NCBI GenBank assembly: GCA_947372355.1
Contig: CANBTI010000006.1
Coordinates: forward strand, 1-64,000
Reading direction: 5' to 3'
DNA length: 64,000 nucleotides
Origin: Bdellovibrionales bacterium
Lineage (GTDB): Bacteria > Bdellovibrionota > UBA1018 > CAIMNF01
Every line of letters begins with the position of its first letter. Position 1 is the stretch's first letter. Positions 7,288 to 16,746 of this stretch are shown piece after piece. The notes beneath the pieces were generated by a model. That model saw only the letters and a program-made list of their open reading frames with translations, did not search any database and was not told the origin of the DNA. The position numbers were made by a program, and so were the translations under genes.

Positions 7288-8153
7288 CTGCGCACCATTT
7301 TCACTTCCGGCACTAAAGAATTACGACCAGTGATCATTTCCACCATCGATGAAGGAGTATAATCACGATAACGATAAAAGATTCCCCACTTGAAATCTAA
7401 TTTACCCTCACGCTTGAGGCGCAATGGAAGGGTCAAATCTAAAGAAAATACGTCTCCGATGACTGCATCTGGTTTCAATTCCATCAATGCCTGTTCGTAA
7501 GTAGGACGATCCGTATCAGCAATCACATCCAGGTTTTTTTGACCGCTCGTGTCTTTAGATAAGAATAATGGTCTTGGATTCTTGCCCAAGCCAAATTTCT
7601 TAGCTCCACCGCGAACTTGTGGACGAGAATCGACTGAATAATGATTTTGATCCAAAAACTCTACGATCTTATCCGTTGAAGAATTCGAAACAATGATCAC
7701 TTCATGACCTTTTTGAATGGCATCTTCCACCCATTTTTTTGCACCCATGTCGGGTTGCTTTTTAAGTTTTAATTGATGAAACGACCATTCTGATAGCTCA
7801 CTAAAGCTGCTCAACTGATCTTTAGCCTTCAGTTGCTTCAAGATTGATTTTGCCTTTACATCGCCATTTGCGGCTAAATAATCGAGAAAATCTGCCATTC
7901 CTATATTTCTGATGAATGGATCCTCGAAAGTAAATGCGGATACGCGTCCTTCACTTCTCCATCCAAATGAATAGGGCTTCGCCGCTTGGCGCGCTCGCAA
8001 CTCACCCATCCAAGAATCTATTTTATCCATAGACTCAAGACCGACTTCTTTTAAATCAAAAGAGATAATTTTCTCTTGAAAGTACTTTGTGCAGGCTTCC
8101 CCTTCTTCAGTGGGATCAGTAAAAATACCATCAAAATCCATGACGATTCGCAT
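7263..8153 (-). CDS. HAD-superfamily phosphatase-like protein
   Basis: The N-terminal motif MRIVMDFDGIFTD holds the two catalytic Asp (D6 and D8) of the HAD fold. A motif II-like Ser/Thr occurs in VIIVSNSSTDK, and an acidic motif IV-like site in LDVIADTDRPTYEQAL. Between motifs I and II lies a helical cap of about 130 residues. The 296-residue protein has no signal peptide, so it acts in the cytoplasm on an unknown phosphorylated substrate. It overlaps the barrel gene downstream and is divergent from yceD, with 64 nt between the starts. Confidence 0.7.
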   Translation of the reverse strand: MRIVMDFDGIFTDPTEEGEACTKYFQEKIISFDLKEVGLESMDKIDSWMGELRARQAAKPYSFGWRSEGRVSAFTFEDPFIRNIGMADFLDYLAANGDVKAKSILKQLKAKDQLSSFSELSEWSFHQLKLKKQPDMGAKKWVEDAIQKGHEVIIVSNSSTDKIVEFLDQNHYSVDSRPQVRGGAKKFGLGKNPRPLFLSKDTSGQKNLDVIADTDRPTYEQALMELKPDAVIGDVFSLDLTLPLRLKREGKLDFKWGIFYRYRDYTPSSMVEMITGRNSLVPEVKMVRSWGEVPFQ

Positions 8154-8217
8154 AATAATTCGATTCTAACTAAATAAGTCTTGCAGAGCAACGCTTTTAG
8201 CCAGAAAACTGTAGTCA

Positions 8218-8871
8218 ATGAAAGTTTACTTCCACGAAATCAAGGATCAAGACCTCCAATACACTTTCAACGAAACTACTCCTTGGGTAATGGAAGTCGT
8301 TGGACAGCTCGATGAAAGGATGGACCAAATCAAACGTCCTCCGAACTGGAAGCCACGCACGCGTCCAACTGAAGTGGAATTCACGCTTCGTAGAATCGAT
8401 GATCTGGTTCATGTGACCGGAAAAATTAAAACTCAATTGTTTTTGCTCTGTAGTTTATGTGCTGATTCTTTTTCTTTTCCCATCAACACTCAATTTCATT
8501 TATTACTAACCACCTCTGATATCTACGCCGATGTTCCTCGTGAAATCTCCAATAAATCCAGTATCGATATGGATGAATGGCTTGCCGATGAAGATGATGA
8601 GGAAGACGAAACACCAGCCATGAATCTCAACGCCTCTGATTATGAAGTGACCGTAGTCACTGAGCCCATGGCAGATTTACGCGAAATTTTAATGGAACAA
8701 ATCACCTTACTCATTCCAATGCAGCCGAAACCGGATGTAGATGAAAAGGATGACTGTTTAAAATGCGGACGCAATCAACTTTCATTTTTACCTCAGCAAG
8801 AAGAACTCCTAAAAGAAAATCCATTTGCAGTATTGAAAAACTTTAAAAAGAAACCAGGTTCTGATTCATGA
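8218..8871 (+). CDS. yceD: YceD/DUF177 family protein (23S rRNA accumulation)
   Basis: The 217-residue protein matches the YceD family: a central C78-S-L-C81 pair in LFLLCSLCADSFSFPI, an acidic middle segment, and the C-terminal PMADLREILMEQITLLIPMQP followed by a second C-x2-C (CLKCGRN). In other bacteria YceD is needed for normal 23S rRNA accumulation and is encoded directly before rpmF (ribosomal protein L32). Here the next gene is an envelope protein instead, overlapping by 4 nt (ATGA). The context link to ribosome genes has therefore been lost. Confidence 0.8.
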   Translation: MKVYFHEIKDQDLQYTFNETTPWVMEVVGQLDERMDQIKRPPNWKPRTRPTEVEFTLRRIDDLVHVTGKIKTQLFLLCSLCADSFSFPINTQFHLLLTTSDIYADVPREISNKSSIDMDEWLADEDDEEDETPAMNLNASDYEVTVVTEPMADLREILMEQITLLIPMQPKPDVDEKDDCLKCGRNQLSFLPQQEELLKENPFAVLKNFKKKPGSDS

Positions 8872-9662
8872 AATTAAAGATGAGGAATCTCATTTTTTTG
8901 ATTTCACTCTTATTGCCAAGCATTTCTTATGCTGGCTTTAGTATTTTAGATCCAACAAATTTAAATGGTTTGTTACCCAGTAATGTTGCTGATGCTGCAA
9001 TCAAAACATTTGGGATTGCATTTGTTCATCGTCCTTATGATGGCGCTACTTCCCTATTTCAAACTAATTCTTTAGATTTTAAAATTGAAGTGACGATGAT
9101 CAAGATTGGGGACGCCCTCAATAATGCACTGGTGGCCAATGGGATGAGCACCAATACCACGGCCAACACCATCGCATTGCCAATTGCAAAAATCCACTTG
9201 CGTAAAGCTTTTAGTCCTAACTTTGATGCAGGAGTTTCAGCGATTTACTACTCTGGCCAACATGCAATCGGCACTGATTTAAAAATTGTACTCAGCAATC
9301 CCGAAGAAGGAATCACCACCGCCATACGTATTGGCTATTCTTATGCAACTGCACCGTTTTTATATCTTAAAAGTTTAAGCGTAATTTCTCCCGAATTTGT
9401 GATGTCTCGAAAGTTGAGTTTTGCTGAGCCCTACTTAGGGGTTGGGGGTAGATACATCACCGGCACTATTGAAGTTCCATTTAAAATAGATCCACTCCCA
9501 GCCTTTTCATTAGAAAAAGCAGGATCAGGCATCACCGCCTATGCCTATACAGGAGTTAACTTTCAAATCCTTGGTGCAACCGGCTTCCGTTTAGGAATGG
9601 AAGGCACTTACGATATTTCCGGTTTTAGCTCACTAGGAACTGTTTTTGGAATTGGCTTCTAA
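8868..9662 (+). CDS. Predicted outer-membrane barrel protein
   Basis: After MKLKMRNLIFLISLLLPSIS (signal peptide ending near SYA) the 264-residue protein continues in beta-rich Gly/aromatic segments (IAFVHRPYDG, FSPNFDAGVSAIYYSG, FAEPYLGVGGRY, FRLGMEGTYDISGF) and ends in GTVFGIGF, a C-terminal Phe as in Bam substrates. It is probably an outer-membrane or autotransporter-like barrel of unknown role. The start overlaps the yceD stop by 4 nt (ATGA). Its stop is convergent with the HEAT-repeat gene and the ends overlap by 4 nt. Confidence 0.6.
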   Translation: MKLKMRNLIFLISLLLPSISYAGFSILDPTNLNGLLPSNVADAAIKTFGIAFVHRPYDGATSLFQTNSLDFKIEVTMIKIGDALNNALVANGMSTNTTANTIALPIAKIHLRKAFSPNFDAGVSAIYYSGQHAIGTDLKIVLSNPEEGITTAIRIGYSYATAPFLYLKSLSVISPEFVMSRKLSFAEPYLGVGGRYITGTIEVPFKIDPLPAFSLEKAGSGITAYAYTGVNFQILGATGFRLGMEGTYDISGFSSLGTVFGIGF

Positions 9663-12280
9663 AGAACGAGTTCAAGTACGGTATTTACCAATAAGATTGC
9701 TTCATTTCGTACATTCTTCACTAAGTGTAACTCCGTATAAGTTTGGCGATGAGCTGCAGGATTTCTAAGATCCTGAAGGGTCATTAATCTCTTAGCAATC
9801 GAAATGCATTTATCATTCATCGCCACCGCATCTAATTGAGTGCTCATCGGTAACAAAGGCGTTCCCTGAATTTGAGGAATTTTACGAGCAAAGATGAGAA
9901 AAATTACAGCCCATGCACGCAATCCATCAAACACCTTGAATCGATCCTGCATAATCTTCCCATTAAAAAAAGTAGCACACATGAGTTTTGCTTTATGGAG
10001 TGGAAATCCCTCAGGAGTCACTTTTCCCTTTAGTCCTAAAACAGTGAGTACTTTTTCGGCTGGAGGATAATCCTCAGAAAAACCAACATTGTGCCAAAGA
10101 GTTTGAAAATCATGCAATCGCTGATCTAAACGTGGAAATAAATACTTTTGTCCGAGATGTCGCTCTAAAATTAAATCCAGAGCCTTACAATATTCCAAAA
10201 CAGTGGGTGCTTTATCCACGGGAAGATTTTGGAGATCTTGGGATTGATGAAAAGGTTGTTCTGCCGCACGAAGTGCCGATTGAACGGTAGGATCTAATTT
10301 GCCAAAAAGTGGAATCACTTCTAAAAGTTTTTTATCCAGTTCCTTAAGTGCGTCTTGTCCGATCGTGTTCACCGCCTCTGCATTTGCTAAGGATTTAGTG
10401 TCTAAAATCAAACGATCCCGTAAACTCACTAATTTTTCCCATTGAGGATGATCAGGATTTTTTTCTAAGATATCTTCAATCGATTTAACAAAACCTTCCC
10501 CCCCTTTTTTGAGAGGATCAAAACAACGATAAATTTTATCTAAAATTTCTTCATTGAGTAGATTTTGTTTTAAATAATCAATCACAGCTTGTTTGGCTTT
10601 TAAATTCTGATGTGCGCAAAGTGCATCCAGAGCTCGGCCTCGTAAAATTTCAGACGGAGATTTGAGGAATGGGATGAGCGATTCACTAGTTTCCGGTGAT
10701 TGATCAAAATTCTTGAGCGCAATTATAGCATTGAGCACAACCGGTTCATGCTCATGGCTCAATTGTTTCACCAAATATGGCTCATTGAGTTTCACATGAC
10801 CAAGAATTCGAACCACACCCACTCTAAACTCTACATTGAAGTGTTCATAATAACTTTTTAAGATCGTTTCAAAATCCTTAACCCAGTACCCACCAGAAGC
10901 GTAAATATCAATGATCGATAACACTCTTTGCCCTAGTGTTTCGGATTCCTGTTGAGTGAGAGATAAAAGCGAACTCGCTAAAATAGCGGCTGGAACTCGT
11001 GCAGAATGTTTTTCAAGGTACAAAAGCAATGAACCACGAAGTGGAACTTTTTTGAAATCCATTTCAAAATTTTTGAGAATGGAAGGAACATCTACACCCA
11101 ATTCAGCACATGCACGAATCAAACGAGCATAAACTTGAGGTGAAATTCCCGCTTGAATCCAAGACTCTACTTTTTTAGAAATCTCATCCCGATTTGAATT
11201 GAGCAATCTCCCATTCAAATCATCATTCCACCCATTGATCCAACGAATGGCCATCTCATCACTAGAGTTTTTAAGATAAGATAATGCTTCTTTTTCAAAT
11301 GAACCGTTTACTTCTAACCACTTCAATCGAACTTCAGGCGAAAGCGTTGAAGGTTGAATTACTTTTTCTAATTTTTCGTGGAGTGAAGTTGAAATCCCTA
11401 GATCACGAAAAGCCTCAAACAAAATGTAGTAATTTTCGGCAATACCAGAATCTTTAACCGTTTGTGCAATTTCGAGTAAATACTGATCTCGACGTAAAAA
11501 AGAAACACCACGTAGAGCAAATAAAAACCTTTTCCAATCTTTAGAGGTAGAAAAAATACTAAGACCAAGAGCAACCTCTTCAGGATCAAAAGAATGTAAC
11601 TCTAGTGGCAAAACAGGATGAGGATCGGTAAGGGTAAAGATTTTATTTAAATAATCTTCTAACTTAAACTGACTTCGAATTTGAACTTGCGACAATGCAC
11701 TTTGATAAACTTGAGAAAGCAATCCGTCTTCTAATAATCTAGATTCGTAGCGCCCAATGGCCTGTTGAATCTCCTGTGGATAGCGAGATAATCTTCCTAA
11801 TGAAAATAAACCTGCAAATAGCAGATCATTACTCAATTTAATTTTGGAATGTTGAAATAAATCAATCAACTTGGGTAATGCAGAAAAAGCTTTCAGCTCC
11901 CCTAACGATAACAGGATATTTCTCAACCAAGACCAATCTTGTTTTAAGAATGCTTCATCCCAATCTTTAATCAATCGATCGGTGGAAGCAAGATCTTGAA
12001 CCACTCCTAAAGCGTGCGCTAAAGAAGATTTCAGTGTTTCAGGTGCGGTTGGATAGAAGTTCCTGAGAAAAGTTCGCGCAGAGATACTCTTTCTACGAGC
12101 TAATGCTGAAATTGCAAATTGTTGCTCAGCAAGATCTTCAGGATTTTGAACTATTTGAGTCAGAAAGTGAAAAGAACGAGCGTCCTGAAAATCCCCCATT
12201 TGGCGAAGGACTTCTAAGCGCGTAGTTCTCCACTCGCTTTCATGATATTGCCTGATAAACTCCCGCGGTTCGCGAGTCAT
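9659..12280 (-). CDS. Large HEAT-repeat protein
   Basis: The 873-residue protein is almost wholly alpha-helical. Its repeats resemble HEAT/PBS-lyase repeats (ISALARRKSISARTFLRNF, LLFAGLFSLGRLSRYP, ALDALCAHQNLKAKQAVIDYL) in the N-terminal two-thirds. The C-terminal ~200 residues (LEYCKALDLILERHLGQKYL, AWAVIFLIFARKIPQIQG, DLRNPAAHRQTY) look like a separate helical domain with a HEPN-like DLRNPAAH signature. It has no signal peptide. Such repeats bind proteins, so a scaffold role is likely. It is downstream of the HiPIP gene by 6 nt. Confidence 0.7.
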   Translation of the reverse strand: MTREPREFIRQYHESEWRTTRLEVLRQMGDFQDARSFHFLTQIVQNPEDLAEQQFAISALARRKSISARTFLRNFYPTAPETLKSSLAHALGVVQDLASTDRLIKDWDEAFLKQDWSWLRNILLSLGELKAFSALPKLIDLFQHSKIKLSNDLLFAGLFSLGRLSRYPQEIQQAIGRYESRLLEDGLLSQVYQSALSQVQIRSQFKLEDYLNKIFTLTDPHPVLPLELHSFDPEEVALGLSIFSTSKDWKRFLFALRGVSFLRRDQYLLEIAQTVKDSGIAENYYILFEAFRDLGISTSLHEKLEKVIQPSTLSPEVRLKWLEVNGSFEKEALSYLKNSSDEMAIRWINGWNDDLNGRLLNSNRDEISKKVESWIQAGISPQVYARLIRACAELGVDVPSILKNFEMDFKKVPLRGSLLLYLEKHSARVPAAILASSLLSLTQQESETLGQRVLSIIDIYASGGYWVKDFETILKSYYEHFNVEFRVGVVRILGHVKLNEPYLVKQLSHEHEPVVLNAIIALKNFDQSPETSESLIPFLKSPSEILRGRALDALCAHQNLKAKQAVIDYLKQNLLNEEILDKIYRCFDPLKKGGEGFVKSIEDILEKNPDHPQWEKLVSLRDRLILDTKSLANAEAVNTIGQDALKELDKKLLEVIPLFGKLDPTVQSALRAAEQPFHQSQDLQNLPVDKAPTVLEYCKALDLILERHLGQKYLFPRLDQRLHDFQTLWHNVGFSEDYPPAEKVLTVLGLKGKVTPEGFPLHKAKLMCATFFNGKIMQDRFKVFDGLRAWAVIFLIFARKIPQIQGTPLLPMSTQLDAVAMNDKCISIAKRLMTLQDLRNPAAHRQTYTELHLVKNVRNEAILLVNTVLELVL

Positions 12281-12286
12281 TTAGGC

Positions 12287-12610
12287 CTAGGCTTTCTTTT
12301 GCTTAACAGAATAAGAACGACACCAGCCAGTTACTGCAACTTCACCTGATGGAATGAGTTGGCACTTGCCAGTTTTAGCTTTTGCGTCACCTTGAAAAAA
12401 TTGGCAGCTTCCGCAGTTCGCTTTAGCATCTTTACGATCTTTTGAATCTTTTGCATTTGCAACATAACCAAGGGCTTTTACCAATGGATCATCACCTTTT
12501 ACTGGTTCAGAAAAAGCAGATTGAATTTTAAGTACTGGAGCAACCAATAAAGCTGCTGCACTTAAGGCAAGAGTCTTCATAAAAAAACGACGAGAATTTG
12601 AATTTTTCAT
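12287..12610 (-). CDS. High-potential iron-sulfur protein (HiPIP), Tat-exported
   Basis: The 107-residue protein has a twin-arginine signal (SRRFFMK followed by a hydrophobic stretch). The mature domain carries four cluster ligands, C66-x2-C69-x13-C83-x13-C97, the last in the typical GWC context. This is the HiPIP pattern, which binds one 4Fe-4S cluster and carries single electrons in the periplasm. Tat export of the folded, cluster-loaded protein is usual for this family. The HEAT-repeat gene follows at 6 nt. The electron partners are not encoded nearby. Confidence 0.9.
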   Translation of the reverse strand: MKNSNSRRFFMKTLALSAAALLVAPVLKIQSAFSEPVKGDDPLVKALGYVANAKDSKDRKDAKANCGSCQFFQGDAKAKTGKCQLIPSGEVAVTGWCRSYSVKQKKA

Positions 12611-12696
12611 ACTTTCATTATCGAGTGTGGCGAGAAGAAAATCAATATAAAATACGCCATTGCTTTAGTCTCCAATGTCAGACACAATTATGGCGA

Positions 12697-15600
12697 ATGA
12701 AACTCCCCTCACTGCAAGAGCTTAAACGACTTGGCCAAGCTGCGTTAAAAAAAGGACTCGATCCATCTGCCCTAGAGCGCGGCTTACAATATTTGCGCGA
12801 TGGAGGCTTTGATAGTTTTGAATTAGCGACACTTGGAACTAAAGGTTATCTACTTGAGTTTAAACTCGACGAAGTCACAAAAACTAAAATTGAAATGAGT
12901 CATGCCGGACAACCTCTCTACTCAGAGTGTGATTGCTCTATGTCTGGTTACGGAATTTTTTGTAAACACCAAGCCTTAGCTACATGGGTGGTTACCATTC
13001 TGGCTTCACAAAAATATGATCTCACTCGTGTTCCAGAAGAAATTTATGAGAAAATTAAAACTTTTGGAGATGAATTTTCAAAACTAAAAAATGTAGTTGC
13101 CCCTGCTCCTGAATCACAAGGAGCAAGCGTTCATCACCACTCCTCAAATGAAAAGCCCCAACATTTCTTAGGCCATTTTGAAGCATTAATCTTTTGTTAC
13201 CCCCATCAACCAATCAGTGGTGACGAACTTGCCATTGAACCTAAATTTTCAATCACCTTAGAAAAAGCTCCATCCCATCAAGATTTTTTACTGCCTGATC
13301 TTGCCATTCCATTCTTACGTGAATCGGATTTACCGCATCCACTTTGGAGATCACCTAAATCATTCCGTGGAACCACGAACAACCTTTTTCAAAATCCTTA
13401 TGAAATTCTAAGGAAAAAAAGCATTTATTATCTTTTCTCCGATCACACACGCATTCCAGTCTCTGAAATTCTTTTTCATCCTTACTGCAATGCTGTTCCA
13501 TCCGAATTACTTCCCACATCAGCTCGTTTGGGAGATCAAGATGCAACCACTTTAATTCAACCCAGAAGACTTCGTTTTTTTCCTGCCTCTAAAGATTTAC
13601 CTGTTTGGGATCTTCATGCGGATCGAAAACTAGATGCGATTTTACTTGGAGTTACCGAAGAAGCGATTAAATTAAATAAACGCGGAAAATTAAAAATCTA
13701 TTTTTCTAATTCTGAAAAATTAGAATCTCAAGATTTAGCCGATGAGCTCACTACTTTTGAACTTCAACCCCCTGCTCACTTGAAATCCGGCTATTATTTC
13801 AAAATCATTCCTAACAATACTCAAGATTTTGAAGTGGAAGCATCCGTACACTTTCATCCTGATTGGATTTGGTATCCAACCTGTGCTTATAATCCAAAAA
13901 GTAATCAGGCCTTTTTGCATCCTTACCATCATTGGCTGGATCATTATCCAACCAAAGTAGTTCTCAGTAGTCATGGAGCATTTGAATCTTTATTTGAACG
14001 AATTCAATCTGAATTTCAAACTCAATTGAATGAAATCCACACAGATCCAAGATTTGAATTTTTGAAAAAAGAATCATTCACTCCTCATATCAGAGTGTTT
14101 TCAAATGGAACTTTTTCAGTTGAGCATGATTTTGATTTTGCAAAAGTAGATGGAATGCCCCTTCCTATACTCAAACAACTTCAGATCCTTTCTCTTGGGC
14201 TAAAGGCTTGGGATGAAAACCTGAGTGAAGAAATGTTTGTCATCAAAAAACAAGCCAAACGCGCCAATGATTTAAGATTACTCAGGCACATTGGTATTGC
14301 TGCAATGGTTTTTCAAGAATCCATTCGATATTTCATCAAAGCAGATAAACCTTTTCCACAATTCTTTGATCAAATTAAACTAAAAGTTGCCCATTTACTC
14401 AATAAGCTCGAAGGCGCTCCCAGCTCACAAAATATTACTCTTGAAATATTTTGTTCAAAACCGGCAATTGAATATTTAGAAACCTATATTCTTGATTTAA
14501 AAAAATTATCAGAGGAAAAACTTTTCCCACTTCTCACTGGTTCAGATACCGATCGAGAACCCCATAGCGCTCTCGTGAGTGGCGTTTACTCATTTTATCT
14601 TAAAATGATTTATGCTTGGATTTCGTTAGCACAATCTCAATCTCAAGGTGCGATCTTACTTAAAACCAAAGATGGCGTAATTCAAAATCCTGTTTTTGAA
14701 AATCCAACCAAGATTAAAGATCTTCAAATTCTTAAACCAACTGAAGAAGTTGCACTTCATCCATTAAAATGGATCTTTACTAAAAAAGAATCGAATGCGG
14801 AAACACTCATTCGCGCATTCTTACCCCTTCAAAATGAAGGTGCCATTCTATCTCTAGATGATCAGCCTATTGAAGAGCTTCATGATGAAGATTTCATTTC
14901 TGAATTTGTCTTGGAAGAAACTCCAGATCAACATGGTCGAATTGATTGGTTTGAGCTTCATCCAAAATTCTTTTTTAAAGGAACCGAAATTTCAGAAGAA
15001 GCAGCAAAAAAACTTTCTGATACGGGGATGATTACCTTTCAAGGTAAAATTTACCGTTTGAATCAAGGAACCATTCCATCCCTAGAAAAACTCACTCATT
15101 TCTGGGATCAATTGGCTGCTACTCAAGGATCTAAGCGTGGAAACAAAAAGCAAGATCGCATTTACCGTCTTTCTAAACATTACACTCTTGAACTTCTCGC
15201 ACTTCGCTCTACCGGCGTAAAAGTAAAAGGTGGCCCGATCTGGGATCAAATTTGCCAATTTTACGATGGATTAGGAAGCGAACGTGAACCACTTCCTATG
15301 CCAAAGAATTTTAAGGGAGATTTAAAGCCCTATCAAAGTCGAGGCGTACAATGGATCAATGATCTTTATCGTTTGGGAATGGGTGGAATTCTTGCCGATG
15401 ATATGGGTCTAGGTAAAACCGTACAAACTCTCGTTTTTATCGAAAGTTTACGAGATGCAAATGATCTAGGTCATGCTTTAATTGCTGTTCCCACTTCACT
15501 CACTTACAACTGGTTTAGTGAGGCGAAAAAATTTACACCTGATCTTCCCATTCATATTTTTAACTCAAAAGAAATCGCAGAAACTAAAGATTTCTTGGCC

Positions 15601-16740
15601 AAAAATCCTCATTGCATTTTAATCACTACCTACGGATTGATGGCTGAACATGAAGGGTTTTTCTCCGATGTTCGTTGGAATATGCACATTTATGATGAAG
15701 CACAAAATCTAAAAACGATCACTGCAAAGAGAACTACTGTTTCAAGAAAAATCCCAGCTCGTTTCAAACTTTGCCTCACCGGTACGCCATTAGAAAATCA
15801 CATGGGTGAATTTTATTCTTTGATGGATTTAGTGGTGCCTGGATCGCTAGGGCCTTTTGATCAATTCAGAAAAACTTACATGCAATCCTACGCGCCGGAT
15901 CCTGAACGAATCCAGTTTTTAAAATTAAAAACAAAACCGCTAGTTTTGCGTAGAACTAAATCTTCAATCTTAAAAGAACTTCCTCCTAAAACAGAAAGTA
16001 CGATTAAAATTCCATTTTCTGAGAAACAATTGGCTATTTATCGTGATATCGCGCTTTCTTGGAATTCAAGAGTTCGCCAAGCGATCACTGAAAATGGAGA
16101 AACCAAGAGCCAGTTGATCATGCTCACGGCGCTTCTTCGTTTACGCCAAGTGTGTTCAGCTCCTAGCGCGATTCCAAATGTGAACTACACAGAAATTCCA
16201 CCAAAAATTTCTCTCTTGGTAGATAACTTAAAGGGCATTGTTGAAACCGGTGAAAGCGCACTCGTATTCACTCAGTTCTTAGGAACCTTTGATCTACTCG
16301 CAAAAGAAATGAAAAAGGCCGGAATTCCATTTTTCTCTCTTCACGGTAAAGTGAGCCGTAAAGATCGTGAAGTGGCATTACAAAATTTCCAAGATCACAA
16401 AACTGGTGGCGTGATGCTCATGACCCTAAAAACCGGGGGTGTGGGTTTGAATCTAACGAAAGCAAGTTATGTGTTCCATCTTGAACCATGGTGGAATCCA
16501 GCGGTTGAAAATCAAGCAACAGATCGTACGCATCGAATCGGGCAAACTAAACCAGTTCAAGTGTATCGCTACATCATGAGTGAATCGGTGGAAGAAAAAA
16601 TCGAAGTGCTGAAGAGTCGTAAATCTTCACAGTTCAATGCTCTATTCTCTGAAGATGAAAGTGCGCTAGAAGCAAAAATTGCAGAAGCCGGCGGACCATC
16701 CCTCTCGCAGAAAGATTTTGAATACTTATTGGGAATTTAA
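12697..16740 (+). CDS. SNF2-family helicase with SWIM zinc finger
   Basis: The 1347-residue ATPase remodels protein-DNA complexes or translocates on DNA. A SWIM zinc finger lies near residues 78-91 (C-x-C then C-x-H, in ECDCSMSGYGIFCKH). The C-terminal helicase has Walker A DMGLGKT (~residues 901-908), DEAQ (~1000), LTGTPLENH, and the second RecA lobe with NPAVENQATDRTHRIGQ. An upstream in-frame start at 12598 would reach into the HiPIP gene, so ATG 12697 is preferred. The recombinase gene follows 6 nt later. Bacterial SNF2/SWIM proteins are often linked to RNA polymerase recycling or repair, but the role here is unknown. Confidence 0.9.
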   Translation: MKLPSLQELKRLGQAALKKGLDPSALERGLQYLRDGGFDSFELATLGTKGYLLEFKLDEVTKTKIEMSHAGQPLYSECDCSMSGYGIFCKHQALATWVVTILASQKYDLTRVPEEIYEKIKTFGDEFSKLKNVVAPAPESQGASVHHHSSNEKPQHFLGHFEALIFCYPHQPISGDELAIEPKFSITLEKAPSHQDFLLPDLAIPFLRESDLPHPLWRSPKSFRGTTNNLFQNPYEILRKKSIYYLFSDHTRIPVSEILFHPYCNAVPSELLPTSARLGDQDATTLIQPRRLRFFPASKDLPVWDLHADRKLDAILLGVTEEAIKLNKRGKLKIYFSNSEKLESQDLADELTTFELQPPAHLKSGYYFKIIPNNTQDFEVEASVHFHPDWIWYPTCAYNPKSNQAFLHPYHHWLDHYPTKVVLSSHGAFESLFERIQSEFQTQLNEIHTDPRFEFLKKESFTPHIRVFSNGTFSVEHDFDFAKVDGMPLPILKQLQILSLGLKAWDENLSEEMFVIKKQAKRANDLRLLRHIGIAAMVFQESIRYFIKADKPFPQFFDQIKLKVAHLLNKLEGAPSSQNITLEIFCSKPAIEYLETYILDLKKLSEEKLFPLLTGSDTDREPHSALVSGVYSFYLKMIYAWISLAQSQSQGAILLKTKDGVIQNPVFENPTKIKDLQILKPTEEVALHPLKWIFTKKESNAETLIRAFLPLQNEGAILSLDDQPIEELHDEDFISEFVLEETPDQHGRIDWFELHPKFFFKGTEISEEAAKKLSDTGMITFQGKIYRLNQGTIPSLEKLTHFWDQLAATQGSKRGNKKQDRIYRLSKHYTLELLALRSTGVKVKGGPIWDQICQFYDGLGSEREPLPMPKNFKGDLKPYQSRGVQWINDLYRLGMGGILADDMGLGKTVQTLVFIESLRDANDLGHALIAVPTSLTYNWFSEAKKFTPDLPIHIFNSKEIAETKDFLAKNPHCILITTYGLMAEHEGFFSDVRWNMHIYDEAQNLKTITAKRTTVSRKIPARFKLCLTGTPLENHMGEFYSLMDLVVPGSLGPFDQFRKTYMQSYAPDPERIQFLKLKTKPLVLRRTKSSILKELPPKTESTIKIPFSEKQLAIYRDIALSWNSRVRQAITENGETKSQLIMLTALLRLRQVCSAPSAIPNVNYTEIPPKISLLVDNLKGIVETGESALVFTQFLGTFDLLAKEMKKAGIPFFSLHGKVSRKDREVALQNFQDHKTGGVMLMTLKTGGVGLNLTKASYVFHLEPWWNPAVENQATDRTHRIGQTKPVQVYRYIMSESVEEKIEVLKSRKSSQFNALFSEDESALEAKIAEAGGPSLSQKDFEYLLGI

Positions 16741-16746
16741 ACAAGC

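Noticed and set aside
12598-12696. A 33-codon extension of the SNF2 gene at its 5' end.
   Set aside because: It overlaps the HiPIP start codon on the other strand, has no ribosome-binding site and no family similarity. The ATG at 12697 starts the conserved part.
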